Source of the DNA: Pinibacter aurantiacus | GTDB taxonomy: Bacteria > Bacteroidota > Bacteroidia > Chitinophagales > Chitinophagaceae | Direction of reading: 5' to 3' | Assembly: GCF_019130065.1 (NCBI RefSeq) | Contig: NZ_JAHSPG010000003.1 | Location: 124,001-188,000, forward strand | DNA: 64,000 nucleotides | Program-made: the position numbers and the translations under genes | The notes under the pieces: generated by a model | What the model was told of the DNA's origin: nothing | Databases searched by the model: none | What the model saw: only the letters and a program-made list of their open reading frames with translations | Shown: piece by piece, positions 19,435-29,100 of the stretch | Layout of the letters: every line of letters starts with the position of its first letter | Position numbering within the stretch: the stretch's first letter is position 1

Positions 19435-19883
19435 AGTGACGACTTCGAGGACAAGCCAAAAAGTATGTTCAACATGTAAATGAACTGGGCAATGATAAAT
19501 GCACAGATGAGGATGATGATAGAAGTTACATAGCTATGATCAATCGTATCAACCCCTACAATATCAATGTATCGCCTAGGTTTGTTTACATTGTTTGATT
19601 GCAAGGCAGAAAGGAAAAGAAATATGGCAGCAACAGTTATCACCACATGCAGCCAGGTAAGTATGCGTGAATACAAAAAATTATTGGTAGCCCTGTAGAG
19701 AAGCCAGAAAAAACCAAGGAAAACCACACCACAAAGACAAATCATTTTTAAGGAAAGTACATAGTATGCGTCGTTGTAGTGAAGATTGGCGGTTTCATCT
19801 CTTATGAAAATAGATGCAATAAAAAGCATGGTCGCTGCGAAAAGCAGTAAGTTAAATGGTTGGTTTATAAATTTTGATTTCAA
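19428..19883 (-). CDS. Small four-helix membrane protein of unknown function
   Basis: I do not recognise the family. The 151 residues contain four hydrophobic segments: about 12-28 (LLLFAATMLFIASIFI), 42-65 (YVLSLKMICLCGVVFLGFFW), 76-98 (WLHVVITVAAIFLFLSAL) and 118-140 (VTSIIILICAFIIAQFIYML). There is no signal peptide and no catalytic motif. Codon use resembles its neighbours. It is the first gene of the minus-strand run that continues into DUF937-OmpA and CHAT-lipase. Whether the three are co-transcribed is uncertain, because hairpin repeats separate them. Confidence 0.7.
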   Translation of the reverse strand: MKSKFINQPFNLLLFAATMLFIASIFIRDETANLHYNDAYYVLSLKMICLCGVVFLGFFWLLYRATNNFLYSRILTWLHVVITVAAIFLFLSALQSNNVNKPRRYIDIVGVDTIDHSYVTSIIILICAFIIAQFIYMLNILFGLSSKSSLE

Positions 19884-20352
19884 AATTTACTATTTGGGGT
19901 TATTCTCAATTGATGGCAAAGCCTTACGGTCATGAAAATACTCATTTTCATGAACAGTCGAAAGTCTTTATTTTACTGCATTGAAGAAGTTGTAGAACAA
20001 TTGGTTAGAAGAAATGCAATCTAATAAAAAAGAAAGAGCAGCAGCTTTCGCCACCGCTCTTCATTATCCGACACCTGTTCATTACTATGAAAAAATCCTG
20101 ATTTGTCCCCGCTGTGTAATAATGCCGTCCTTTGCTTGCCTAAGATCGTTCCATCAATTGTGGTTTTTCACTAAATCTCGTTACAGGCCGGAGCTACCCA
20201 CTTACCACCATTTCAGTCAGTCACACCTCTAACTTCCCCTTTTATTTTTTTCTGGTACTGCACTTTAGTACTTATTTATAGCACAATCGTACTTTAGTTT
20301 TTCAGCCTTGGATTATTTTTTAGTATTTTGATCTAACCAAAAACGTTCGGTT
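19884..20352. other. Divergent intergenic region with a perfect 9-bp palindromic site
   Basis: No gene was accepted in this 469-base gap. TCATGAAAA (19930-19938) and TTTTCATGA (19945-19953) form a perfect dyad with a 6-base spacer, a plausible operator for the minus-strand gene at 19883. Close to the AraC gene, ACTTTAGT occurs twice (around 20266 and 20292), which could be a regulator site. A 72-codon plus-strand frame at 20014 has no coding character. Confidence 0.5.
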
Positions 20353-21288
20353 GTGCCTAGTCATAATTATTTGAACACCATTAGCCTCACTCCCCGCAAA
20401 GAGCTGCAAAAACTTGTGGAGAACAGGCGTGTGTTCAATCTCAACAACTGCGAACTGAACATATTTGAAAGCTACGAGGAAACTTATCGTGTTCCGCTTA
20501 CCTTCAATGATTTTGTAATTACCAGCATGATGCGGGGAAAAAAGATCGTGCATCTTTTTAATAAACCAGAATTCACTTACGTACCCGGAGAAACGGCAAT
20601 CGCCGCCGGGAACGAACCCATGGTAATTGATTTTCCTGAAGCATCAGAGCTTAATCCAACACAGTGTGTAGCACTCACCGTAGATTCCAAATATATCAAT
20701 GATACGCTCGGCTATTTAGATAGTCATTACAACAGCGATCCAGACATTAAGCATAACTGGAAACTGCAGTTTAATCAATACCACTTCAACAACGATGCTG
20801 AGATCACGGATGTCATCAACAAACTGATCCGCATTTGTAGCAGCAGCGATACTGCGAAGAACATTTATGCAGATCTCAATCTAAAAGAGCTACTGATAAG
20901 ACTTGTCCAAAGCCAGCACTTGGTACAAACTGCGAGTGAAGCATCAGAAACAAGCAATCGTACAAGACTTCATTACATCCTCAACTATATTCACGAAAAC
21001 CTTACCGGCAAAATTGCCGTTGATACGCTAAGCCGCAAAGCGTACATGAGCCGCAATGATTTCTTCAAATGGTTTCGTCAGCAATTCGGCATCACACCGC
21101 TTGATTATATTAACAATGAAAGAATAAAACTTGCTAAACAATTGCTTGCATACAATGGCCATACCATCACCGAAATAAGCTACAGATGCGGCTTTACCGA
21201 CGTAAATTATTTTGTGAGGCTATTTAAAAAAGTAGAAGGCATTACACCTAAAGTCTACAGAGATTTGAGTGGTATGCGGGTGGGATAA
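20353..21288 (+). CDS. AraC-family transcriptional regulator
   Basis: Activator-type DNA-binding protein of 311 residues. The start is a GTG at 20353; no upstream ATG fits. The N-terminal about 190 residues resemble the cupin-like AraC N domain (VPLTFNDFVITSMMRGKKIV, FTYVPGETAIAAGNEP). The C-terminal about 95 residues carry two helix-turn-helix units (IAVDTLSRKAYMSRNDFFKW and ITEISYRCGFTDVNYFVRLF), ending with the characteristic KVEGITPKVYR. It stands alone, with a hairpin repeat after it. The target is unknown; a repeated ACTTTAGT upstream could be an autoregulatory site. Confidence 0.93.
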   Translation: MPSHNYLNTISLTPRKELQKLVENRRVFNLNNCELNIFESYEETYRVPLTFNDFVITSMMRGKKIVHLFNKPEFTYVPGETAIAAGNEPMVIDFPEASELNPTQCVALTVDSKYINDTLGYLDSHYNSDPDIKHNWKLQFNQYHFNNDAEITDVINKLIRICSSSDTAKNIYADLNLKELLIRLVQSQHLVQTASEASETSNRTRLHYILNYIHENLTGKIAVDTLSRKAYMSRNDFFKWFRQQFGITPLDYINNERIKLAKQLLAYNGHTITEISYRCGFTDVNYFVRLFKKVEGITPKVYRDLSGMRVG

Positions 21289-21319
21289 GCCTACATCAAA
21301 CTGTTTGAATATTTCTTTT

Positions 21320-21413
21320 ACCACTAAGGCACTAAGGACACTAAGTTTCGCTAAGTGTTGTTTTAATTTCAGACTCTCTTAGTGAGTCTTAGTGTCCTTA
21401 GTGCCTTAGTGGT
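21320..21413. repeat. Perfect 26-bp CACTAAG-family inverted repeat
   Basis: The left arm at 21320-21345 starts ACCACTAAGGCACTAAGG. The right arm at 21388-21413 ends AGTGCCTTAGTGGT. They pair over 26 bases without mismatch. The hairpin lies between convergent genes, so it may also act as a bidirectional terminator, but there is no T-run. Confidence 0.9.
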
Positions 21414-21426
21414 AAAGATTCGAGAC

Positions 21427-21810
21427 TCACACCACAAACTCTTCAAACAACTTTTTCGCCGCTTTCTGCGGTTCCGCGCAAAATCCCGGATGTACTTTAG
21501 AAGTTTGAATTATCGTGCTGCGTGTTGCAGTCAGCCAGCGGAAACGTGATGCTACATCAAGTTTTGCAATAGGCCCACCATTAGTATCTCCGGCGGCAAT
21601 TAATGCAAAAGCTTTCAAATAGTCACGTAGCTGGTCAATATCAATATCTGCATATAATGCACGAAGACGCTCTTGGTCGAGCGCATAAATCGTTTCTAAA
21701 AAAACAGGTTTACGACAGTACAGCACGATCCCAACGTTCAGAAATTCTTCACGCTCTACGCGAGGCACTACACGTATAACGGCGTACTCAAATAAGTGAT
21801 TTTCTTGCAT
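21427..21810 (-). CDS. DUF3037 family protein
   Basis: 127 residues, matching DUF3037 (FEYAVIRVVPRVEREEFLNV, GIVLYCRKPVFLE, and a terminal GPIAKLDVASRFRWLTATRS). The biochemical role of the family is unknown. Its start overlaps the end of the upstream HipA-like kinase gene by 23 bases, so the two are translationally coupled. This pairing is seen repeatedly in bacterial genomes, which points to a two-component toxin/kinase-like or regulatory unit, though this is inference. Confidence 0.88.
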   Translation of the reverse strand: MQENHLFEYAVIRVVPRVEREEFLNVGIVLYCRKPVFLETIYALDQERLRALYADIDIDQLRDYLKAFALIAAGDTNGGPIAKLDVASRFRWLTATRSTIIQTSKVHPGFCAEPQKAAKKLFEEFVV

Positions 21811-22585
21811 GTTGTGCTTCTTTTACAAAAACGTTGGATTGCGCGATACGCGTTGTTAAAAATTGTACATACACCTGTTTTATTTCCTGCGGTGTCATAT
21901 CTTCTCCATAACCTGTCAGCCATTCATCGGGCACGGTACTAACGATTGATTGAATGCGATCACTCGTCAATATCTCACGGAATCTTTCATCTACTTTCTC
22001 CAATTCACTAGCCTGCGGAAGCAATACATGATCTTTCACCATAGCGAATGGCCTCACCGCCTGCTCTTCCCAATTGCTCCATGAATGATGAAAATATAAG
22101 GACGCACCATGATCGATCAGCCAAAGTTCACGGTGCCACATCAGCATATTGGTATTGCGTGCAGTGCGGTCAACATTGGTCAACAGGCAATCCATCCACA
22201 CAATTTGCGAAGCCAATAATGGATCGAGCTTTGTCACCACAGGATCATAAGTAATGGCGCCTGACAAATAATGTATCGCAAGATTCAGCCCCACGCTCGC
22301 TTTCAATAAGTCCTGTATTTCTTCATCCGGTTCTGTGCGGCCGAATGCTGTATCAAGATTTGCAAAAACTATCTCTGGCATTTTCAGTCCGAGCGCTCGT
22401 GCAATTTCTCCACCGATCAATTCCGCCACAAGCGCCTTCACTCCCTGTCCCGCCCCGCGAAATTTAAGCACATACTTAAATCCATCATCCGCCTCGGCAA
22501 TGGCAGGCAGCGAACCGCCCTCACGCAACGGCGTCACATAACGCGTTACATTAACCGTTCTTATTTCTGGTTCAGAAAAATTCAT
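21788..22585 (-). CDS. HipA-like kinase (HipA family)
   Basis: 265 residues of the compact HipA-type Ser/Thr kinase fold without the N-subdomain of classical HipA. An ATP-binding start region (VLKFRGAGQGVKALVAELIG) precedes the catalytic loop MDCLLTNVDRTARNTNML (Asp139, Asn144) and a metal-binding motif LIDHG (Asp158). All key residues are present. No HipB-type DNA-binding antitoxin lies next to it; instead DUF3037 overlaps its 3' end by 23 bases. Classical HipA phosphorylates glutamyl-tRNA synthetase; the substrate here is unknown. The first gene of the pair follows a TGAGAG-type repeat region. Confidence 0.87.
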   Translation of the reverse strand: MNFSEPEIRTVNVTRYVTPLREGGSLPAIAEADDGFKYVLKFRGAGQGVKALVAELIGGEIARALGLKMPEIVFANLDTAFGRTEPDEEIQDLLKASVGLNLAIHYLSGAITYDPVVTKLDPLLASQIVWMDCLLTNVDRTARNTNMLMWHRELWLIDHGASLYFHHSWSNWEEQAVRPFAMVKDHVLLPQASELEKVDERFREILTSDRIQSIVSTVPDEWLTGYGEDMTPQEIKQVYVQFLTTRIAQSNVFVKEAQHARKSLI

Positions 22586-22603
22586 AGTGCAATATAGGAA
22601 GTT

Positions 22604-22819
22604 AGTTGAGAGTTGAGAATGGAGAGTGGAGAATGGAGAGTTGTCGAAGAGATTGCCAGTAGCCAGCTACCTCCAGCCAGCGTTGAGGAGAAATAGCCTT
22701 TCCATCATTAACCAGTTTGATTATTTAAAGAGATGTTGCGCACAACTACGGGCCGCTGGCTGAGCGTTGCTGGCCATTATTTCCCAACAACTCTCAACTC
22801 TCCACTCTCAACTCTCAAC
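22604..22819. repeat. Nested GAGAGTTGA-family inverted repeat
   Basis: The outer left arm (22604-22643) is built of GTTGAGA, GAATGGAGA and GAGTGGA motifs. The outer right arm (22787-22819) is the complement (ACAACTCTCAACTCTCCACT). Between them lie a second set of complementary motifs (CCAGCCAGCG near 22675 and CCGCTGGCTG near 22754). The nesting parallels 10741-11011 and 33784-34030. Confidence 0.8.
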
Positions 22820-22854
22820 TTATTTGTATTTTCACGCCTCCAAATCCTGAACCG

Positions 22855-23832
22855 ATGACCTTTTTACAAGTAACAGATATCTACAAACGTATTGAAACCA
22901 GTGATGTTTTGAATGGTGTAAGTTTTTCGCAAAACAAAACGCAAAACATTGCCATTGCGGGCGAGACAGGATCAGGAAAAAGCACATTGCTCAAATCTAT
23001 CGCCGGACTTTCACAACCGGATCAGGGGAACATTTATTTTGAAGGCACTCGTGTGGAAGGGCCAGCGGAAAAATTAATTCCGGGACATGCAGGTATCGCC
23101 TATCTATCGCAACACTATGAATTGCTGAACAATTACAGGGTAGAAGAATTATTGTCTTACGCAAACGAGCTACCGGAAGAAGAAGCCAACAAACTGTTTG
23201 ACATCTGCGAAATAAGCCATTTGCTTAAACGCAGAACAGACAAGCTTTCCGGCGGGGAAAAGCAACGCATTGCCATGGCGAGACTGCTCATTTCTTCACC
23301 GCGACTTTTATTGCTCGACGAACCATTTTCCAATCTTGATCTCATCCATAAAAACACACTTAAAAAAGTCATCAAAGACATCCAGGAACATTTGGGCACC
23401 TCTTGTATCATCTGCTCACACGATCCGTTTGATACGCTTTCATGGGCCGATGAGATTATCGTTTTAAAAAATGGGAAAATTGCACAACAGGGCACCCCAC
23501 AGGAAATTTACAAACATCCCACCAACGAATATGTGGCTGGACTCTTCGGTTCTTACAACTTAATACCGGCAGACAACGCCGGCATTTTTGGAAAATTTAT
23601 TTTGGCAGGAAGCAATCTCCTGATTCGTCCCGAAAGTTTTAAAATTGTCGGCGCAGAAACCAACAATGCGATCAAAGGCATTGTGAAAAAAGTAAGCTTC
23701 GAAGGAAGTCTTCACGACTTAACAATCACCATTCCGGGAACGACTATTACTGCAAAAACGATTGACAATCATTATAAGGAAGGAGACATTGTTTATCTGA
23801 CATTGTCTGCGGGTGATGTGTGGTATTTGTAG
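22855..23832 (+). CDS. ABC transporter ATP-binding protein of the PotA/CysA class
   Basis: Cytoplasmic ATPase subunit of 325 residues. Walker A is GETGSGKST (about 37-45), the Q-loop YLSQHYE, signature LSGGEKQR, Walker B LLLLDEP and the H-loop CSHDPF. The C-terminal about 80 residues (from LLIRPESFKIVG) are a TOBE-like regulatory domain, which places it with the polyamine/sulfate/iron importer class. No permease or binding-protein gene is nearby, so the membrane partner is elsewhere or the gene is an orphan. All ATPase motifs are intact. Confidence 0.92.
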   Translation: MTFLQVTDIYKRIETSDVLNGVSFSQNKTQNIAIAGETGSGKSTLLKSIAGLSQPDQGNIYFEGTRVEGPAEKLIPGHAGIAYLSQHYELLNNYRVEELLSYANELPEEEANKLFDICEISHLLKRRTDKLSGGEKQRIAMARLLISSPRLLLLDEPFSNLDLIHKNTLKKVIKDIQEHLGTSCIICSHDPFDTLSWADEIIVLKNGKIAQQGTPQEIYKHPTNEYVAGLFGSYNLIPADNAGIFGKFILAGSNLLIRPESFKIVGAETNNAIKGIVKKVSFEGSLHDLTITIPGTTITAKTIDNHYKEGDIVYLTLSAGDVWYL

Positions 23833-23983
23833 TGGCCAGGGCCGGTAGCCGGTGTTTCCGTGCAACTAATTCTTGAACTACATACAGCACAATAATGTAA
23901 AGTATGCTGCCTCTGGCTACTGGCTGCCGGCCTCTCTTGCTCCTCCCCAACCTCTTTTGTAAATTTGCCTTTCAACATTTCCC

Positions 23984-24886
23984 ATGGAAGAAAAACTCGA
24001 ACGCATCATTGACAACAGGATCATCCGTTCTACTACATGGACATTTGATGAAATCAAAATGGGACATGCCATTTCAAGTGCCGAAGTGGGAAGCGTTTTT
24101 TCCGCAAGTCAGCAAAACTCCGATGTTGTTCGTTTGCACTTTGGATTGAAAGGAGACTATGCATTCACTTACAAGCAGCTTAATAAAACATACGACCTTA
24201 TTGGCGGCCATCACAACATTATGTTCTCGAAAGACTTTGACATTGTAGTGCAAAACAAAACCGCCGAAGTGGAAACATTTGGCGTACAATTTCCCAGGGC
24301 AGTCTTTGTCAACTTCACACAAAACGCTACTGACGCATTGAAGCGATTTGCGGAAGCGATCATGAATGATGAAAGCATTATGCTTAGCGAAAACTGGGGC
24401 AGTATTGACTCGCCGATCCAGCAAGTAATACAACAAGTGATCAATTGCAATTATAGCGGCGATCTTAAAAAACTCTTCATGCTTTCTAAATGCATCGAGT
24501 TATTGGTGCTTTGCGCGGAGTCGTATGATCTTGCCAACAAAAAAGATCCCTTCATTAAAAACAAAGCTGATAAAGAAAAGATCATTGCCGTGCGCGACCT
24601 CATCAATGAAAGAGTGACCGACCCGCCTAACCTTTCACAAATTTCAAGATTGGTTGGTCTTAATGAATACAAGCTGAAACGCGGCTTTAAGGAAACATTC
24701 AACAACACAGTGTTTGGTTATCTTGCAGAACAACGTTTGCACCTGGCCCATCAATATTTGCGCGACACTAAAAAAACAGCCGCAGAAATTTCGTACGAAC
24801 TTGGCTATGCAACACCTCAGCATTTCAATAACGCTTTCAAGAAGAAGTTTGGTCTCACACCTTTTTCCGTTAGAAATAATCCGTAA
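23984..24886 (+). CDS. AraC-family transcriptional regulator (PchR-like)
   Basis: 300 residues. The N-terminal about 190 residues are a divergent sensor domain (FDEIKMGHAISSAEVGSVF, LHFGLKGDYAFTY). The C-terminal about 85 residues form the AraC DNA-binding domain (LSQISRLVGLNEYKLKRGFK, AAEISYELGYATPQHFNNAF, KKKFGLTPFSVR). The sensor resembles PchR-type regulators, which respond to siderophores in Pseudomonas, but ligand identity cannot be read here. The gene lies 58 bases upstream of an SRPBCC-protein gene that may be co-transcribed. Confidence 0.92.
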   Translation: MEEKLERIIDNRIIRSTTWTFDEIKMGHAISSAEVGSVFSASQQNSDVVRLHFGLKGDYAFTYKQLNKTYDLIGGHHNIMFSKDFDIVVQNKTAEVETFGVQFPRAVFVNFTQNATDALKRFAEAIMNDESIMLSENWGSIDSPIQQVIQQVINCNYSGDLKKLFMLSKCIELLVLCAESYDLANKKDPFIKNKADKEKIIAVRDLINERVTDPPNLSQISRLVGLNEYKLKRGFKETFNNTVFGYLAEQRLHLAHQYLRDTKKTAAEISYELGYATPQHFNNAFKKKFGLTPFSVRNNP

Positions 24887-24944
24887 AATGCAATCCATCC
24901 AATAACAATCTGCCTAACATTGCATAAACAGAAAAACAATTACC

Positions 24945-25394
24945 ATGAGCAATCCATTAATCGTAAAAAACACCATCGTTATAAATGCACCTGCTTCAAA
25001 AGTTTGGGACACATTAACGAAGCCTGAAGAAACCAAAAAGTACATGTTTGGCTGCGAAACCGTTTCCGACTGGGAACAGGGAAGCCCTTTGCTTTGGAAA
25101 GGAAACTTCAACGGCCAGGATATGGTGGCGGTGAAAGGCACCATCGTAAATATTCAACCAAAAAAGTTTTTGGAATACACCACCATTGATCCAAACTCAG
25201 GCATAGCAGATGTTCCGGAAAATTACCTCACCGTAACATACGAACTAACGCCGCAAAATGGAGAAACATTACTTACCGTAACACAAGGCGACTACAGCAA
25301 AGTTGGCGACGGCGATAAACGCTACGACGAAGCTATATCTTCGGGAGGCTGGCAACCAATCTTGGTGGAGATTAAGAAAGTGGCCGAAGAGTGA
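24945..25394 (+). CDS. SRPBCC/AHSA1-like domain protein
   Basis: Single START-like hydrophobic-ligand-binding domain of 149 residues. The opening IVKNTIVINAPASKVWDTLT and the terminal SSGGWQPILVEIKKVAEE are typical of the AHSA1-like branch. No signal peptide or catalytic motif is visible. The gene follows the PchR-like AraC regulator at 58 bases, a combination that suggests the regulator controls it. The physiological ligand is unknown. Confidence 0.9.
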   Translation: MSNPLIVKNTIVINAPASKVWDTLTKPEETKKYMFGCETVSDWEQGSPLLWKGNFNGQDMVAVKGTIVNIQPKKFLEYTTIDPNSGIADVPENYLTVTYELTPQNGETLLTVTQGDYSKVGDGDKRYDEAISSGGWQPILVEIKKVAEE

Positions 25395-25399
25395 CAAAT

Positions 25400-25456
25400 A
25401 ATTATGAATGATGAATAGAGGTGACGTCCCAAATTCATCATTCATCATTCATAATT
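25400..25456. repeat. ATGAATGATG inverted repeat
   Basis: The left arm AATTATGAATGATGAAT (25400-25416) pairs perfectly (17 bases) with the end of a longer right arm (25433-25456) built from ATTCATC units. It sits directly after the SRPBCC stop codon and could help end transcription. Confidence 0.8.
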
Positions 25457-25568
25457 CTCGCCTTCTCAAATCGGGGAAATAATTCCACAAATTTTCTACT
25501 TGCAATCCATTGCATAGCAGGTTATTAAAAATCGTGGAATAAAATTTTGTGAAGAAAAAAATGCTTTC

Positions 25569-25982
25569 TCATTTTACAAAGGAAAGCATGTGCCGGGCAA
25601 TGTCAGAAAATGAGGCGATATCGTTTGGCTTAATAATGTAGTCTACCACTCCCATATCAAAACTCATAGTCTTAAAAACCGGCGATTTTGACGTGCTCCA
25701 AACTATTTTAGGAATGTCGCTGTAGCGTTCGTCCTCGTTAATTATTGTAAGTATTTCAACGCCTGTAAGTTCGGGAATGTTATAATCGAGAATGATCAGT
25801 GACGGTAATTGCGCGTCCTGTATGCTTTCCAGGTATGAGACAAACTTGCGCCCATTGGTAATACAAATAATATCCACCTCCGGATCTATCTCACGAAGAG
25901 CGCTTGATAAAAGCTCCTGGTCATCGGCATCATCCTCCGCTAAAAGTATGGATCGTGTGGGTTGGCTTAAAGGTACTCTCAT
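25569..25982 (-). CDS. Single-domain response regulator
   Basis: CheY-like receiver of 137 residues with no output domain. The start is set at the ATG at 25982 (MRVPLSQPTRSILLAEDDAD), because the 40 further in-frame codons are low-complexity leader sequence. The acidic pocket is EDDADD, the phospho-acceptor Asp lies in LIILDYNIPELTG, the Thr/Ser switch in IVWSTSKSP and the Lys in IIKPND. It resembles the receiver family that shuttles phosphate between kinases. It is divergent from the poly-HAMP hybrid kinase, 163 bases away, which is the most likely partner. Confidence 0.9.
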   Translation of the reverse strand: MRVPLSQPTRSILLAEDDADDQELLSSALREIDPEVDIICITNGRKFVSYLESIQDAQLPSLIILDYNIPELTGVEILTIINEDERYSDIPKIVWSTSKSPVFKTMSFDMGVVDYIIKPNDIASFSDIARHMLSFVK

Positions 25983-26144
25983 ATTTGCGCTCGTAAGCAA
26001 AGCGAGTGCTAAGATACTATTTCGCCTGCTGCGATAAAATATTACATGATAAAAATTTAAAATAAATTTCCACATTATGGCGTGTGTTGCAACTTTAAAC
26101 ATGGCCTTTTATTTGTAACATAGTTCGTTACAACAACTGTTAAA

Positions 26145-29100
26145 ATGAGCACTCGCAAAAAGTATCCTGCCAATCAACCCAACAACGAAGCAACCGAAAC
26201 TTTATCACCTGTAGCAAACGGCACAGCCACCAAAAAGAAAAGTACTGCAAAAATCAACGAAGATTTCCAGAGTGATGAATTGGATACACGACAATTACTT
26301 CAGGTACTTTCCGAAGCAAAGGGCGGTAATTTTAGTGTAAGAATGCCTGTTGACAAAGTAGGTGTAAACGGGAAAATATGCGATACTGTTAATGAAATTC
26401 TTTCGCTCAACGAACTGTTGGTAGAAGAACTTTTACTGGCAAGAAATACCATTGGTAAAGAAGGAAAACTCAATCACCGTGTGGAGCTTCCACGCGCAGC
26501 GCGTGGTTCATGGAACACGGCTGTCGATTCTATCAACACTTTGATCTCCGATCTTGTACATCCCACCATTGAAATTGCACACGTAATCAGCTCTGTGGCA
26601 AAAGGAAATTTGTCACAAGAAATGCCATTGCAAATCGGTAACCACCGCTTGCAGGGCGAGTTTGCACGCATTGCCACTGAAGTAAACGGAATGGTGAAAC
26701 AGCTGAACCTCTTTTCAATGGAGGTTACACGTGTTGCCCGTGAAGTAGGTTCTGAAGGTAAACTCGGCGGACAAGCGAAAGTAAAAGATGTAGCGGGTGT
26801 GTGGAAAGATCTTACGGATTCTGTGAACCAGATGGCAGGTAATCTTACGGCGCAGGTGCGTAACATTGCGGACGTAACTACCGCAGTGGCGAAAGGAGAT
26901 CTATCCAAAAAAATTACGGTGGATGTAGAAGGAGAAATTCTTGAACTGAAAAACACCATCAATACGATGGTGGACCAGTTGAACTCATTCTCCTCTGAGG
27001 TTACGCGTGTGGCTCGTGAGGTGGGTACAGATGGTAAGCTCGGCGGACAGGCCGAAGTAAAAGGTGTTGCGGGTACATGGAAAGATCTCACAGATTCCGT
27101 AAACCAGATGGCATCTAACCTGACTGGCCAGGTGCGTAACATTGCCGAGGTAACAACTGCTGTGGCCCGTGGTGACCTGTCAAGAAAAATTACAGTGGAC
27201 GTAAAAGGAGAAATCCTTGAGTTAAAGAATACGATCAACACAATGGTGGATCAGCTGAACTCATTTTCATCTGAGGTAACACGTATGGCTAGAGAAGTGG
27301 GATCGGAAGGAAAGCTTGGTGGCCAGGCAACGGTAAAAGGAGTTGGTGGTGTGTGGAAAGATTTGACAGAGTCTGTAAACCAAATGGGATCAAACCTTAC
27401 AGCGCAGGTGCGTAACATTGCGGAGGTGACGACAGCCGTGGCAAATGGCGATTTGTCAAGAAAAATTACGGTGGATGTAAAAGGAGAAATTCTTGAATTG
27501 AAAAACACCATCAACACCATGGTGGACCAGTTGAACTCTTTCGCATCCGAGGTAACCCGTGTGGCGTTGGAAGTGGGTACAGAAGGAAAGCTCGGCGGAC
27601 AGGCGCAGGTAAAAGGCGTTGGCGGTACATGGAAAGATTTGACTGACTCTGTAAACCAGATGGCATCTAATCTTACAGCGCAGGTGCGTAACATCGCAGA
27701 AGTAACAACAGCGGTAGCGAACGGTGACCTTTCTAAAAAAATTACGGTAAACGTAGAAGGAGAAATTCTTGAACTGAAAAAAACCATCAACACGATGGTG
27801 GATCAGTTGAACTCTTTCGCATCTGAGGTAACCCGCGTGGCACTTGAGGTTGGTACTGAAGGTAAACTTGGCGGTCAGGCGAAAGTACAGGGTGTGGGTG
27901 GTACATGGAAAGACTTGACGGAGTCTGTAAACCAGATGGGATCAAACCTTACAGCGCAGGTGCGAAACATCGCTGAGGTAACAACCGCTGTGGCAAAAGG
28001 TGATCTGTCAAGAAAAATTACGGTGGATGTAAAAGGAGAAATTCTTGAGTTGAAAAACACCATCAACACGATGGTGGACCAGTTGAACTCATTTGGTTCT
28101 GAGGTTACGCGTGTGGCGCTGGAAGTAGGTTCTGAAGGTAGGCTTGGTGGACAGGCGCAGGTAAAAGGTGTTGAAGGTCTTTGGAAAGACTTGACCGACT
28201 CTGTAAACATCATGGCGTCCAACCTTACATCGCAAGTGCGAAACATTGCCGAGGTAACGACAGCTGTTGCGAATGGTGACCTTTCCCGTAAAATTGAAGT
28301 GGACGTAAAAGGAGAAATTCTTGAACTTAAAAATACAATCAACACGATGGTGGATCAGTTGCGAGCATTCGCATCTGAAGTAACCCGTGTGGCTCGTGAG
28401 GTAGGTACAGATGGCAAGCTGGGCGGTCAAGCAAATGTACCCGGAGTTGGTGGTACTTGGAAAGACTTGACCGACTCGGTGAACCAGATGGCCGGCAACC
28501 TTACTGACCAGGTGCGTAACATTGCCGATGTGGCGATTGCCGTGGCGAATGGAGACATGTCGCGAAAAATCACGGTGGATGTACGCGGAGAAATTTTGCA
28601 ATTGAAAGAAACGCTGAACACGATGGTGGATCAGTTGCGTGCGTTTGCATCCGAGGTAACGCGTGTGGCACGTGAGGTAGGTACAGATGGTAAACTGGGT
28701 GGGCAGGCTTTTGTACCGGGCGTTGCGGGTACATGGAAGGACTTGACTGACTCTGTAAACCAGATGACGGGTAACCTTACATCGCAAGTGCGTAACATCG
28801 CAGAAGTGACCAAGGCCGTGGCTTCCGGTGACTTGTCGAAGAAAGTAACGATCGATGTAAAAGGCGAAATCTTCGATTTGAAAAACACCATCAACACGAT
28901 GGTGGATCAGCTGAACTCTTTTGCATACGAGGTAACGCGTGTGGCACGTGAGGTAGGAACAGAAGGTAAGTTAGGCGGACAGGCAGATGTACAGGGCGTT
29001 GCGGGCACATGGAAAGATTTGACCGACTCTGTAAACATGATGGCCTCTAACCTTACCAACCAGGTGCGTGGTATTGCAAAAGTTGTAACGGCCGTTGCAA

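Noticed and set aside
19428-19883. Possible immunity protein for the CHAT-lipase
   Set aside because: Only gene order supports it; a four-helix membrane protein is too generic to assign, so it is left as unknown.
20014-20232. 72-codon plus-strand frame before the AraC gene
   Set aside because: Composition and lack of any conserved pattern point to non-coding sequence between divergent genes.
26474-28897. Series of long minus-strand frames opposite the HAMP array
   Set aside because: They repeat with the same 276-base period as the plus-strand gene, have Ser/Thr/Arg-rich nonsense composition and match no family; they are mirror frames of the repeated coding sequence.
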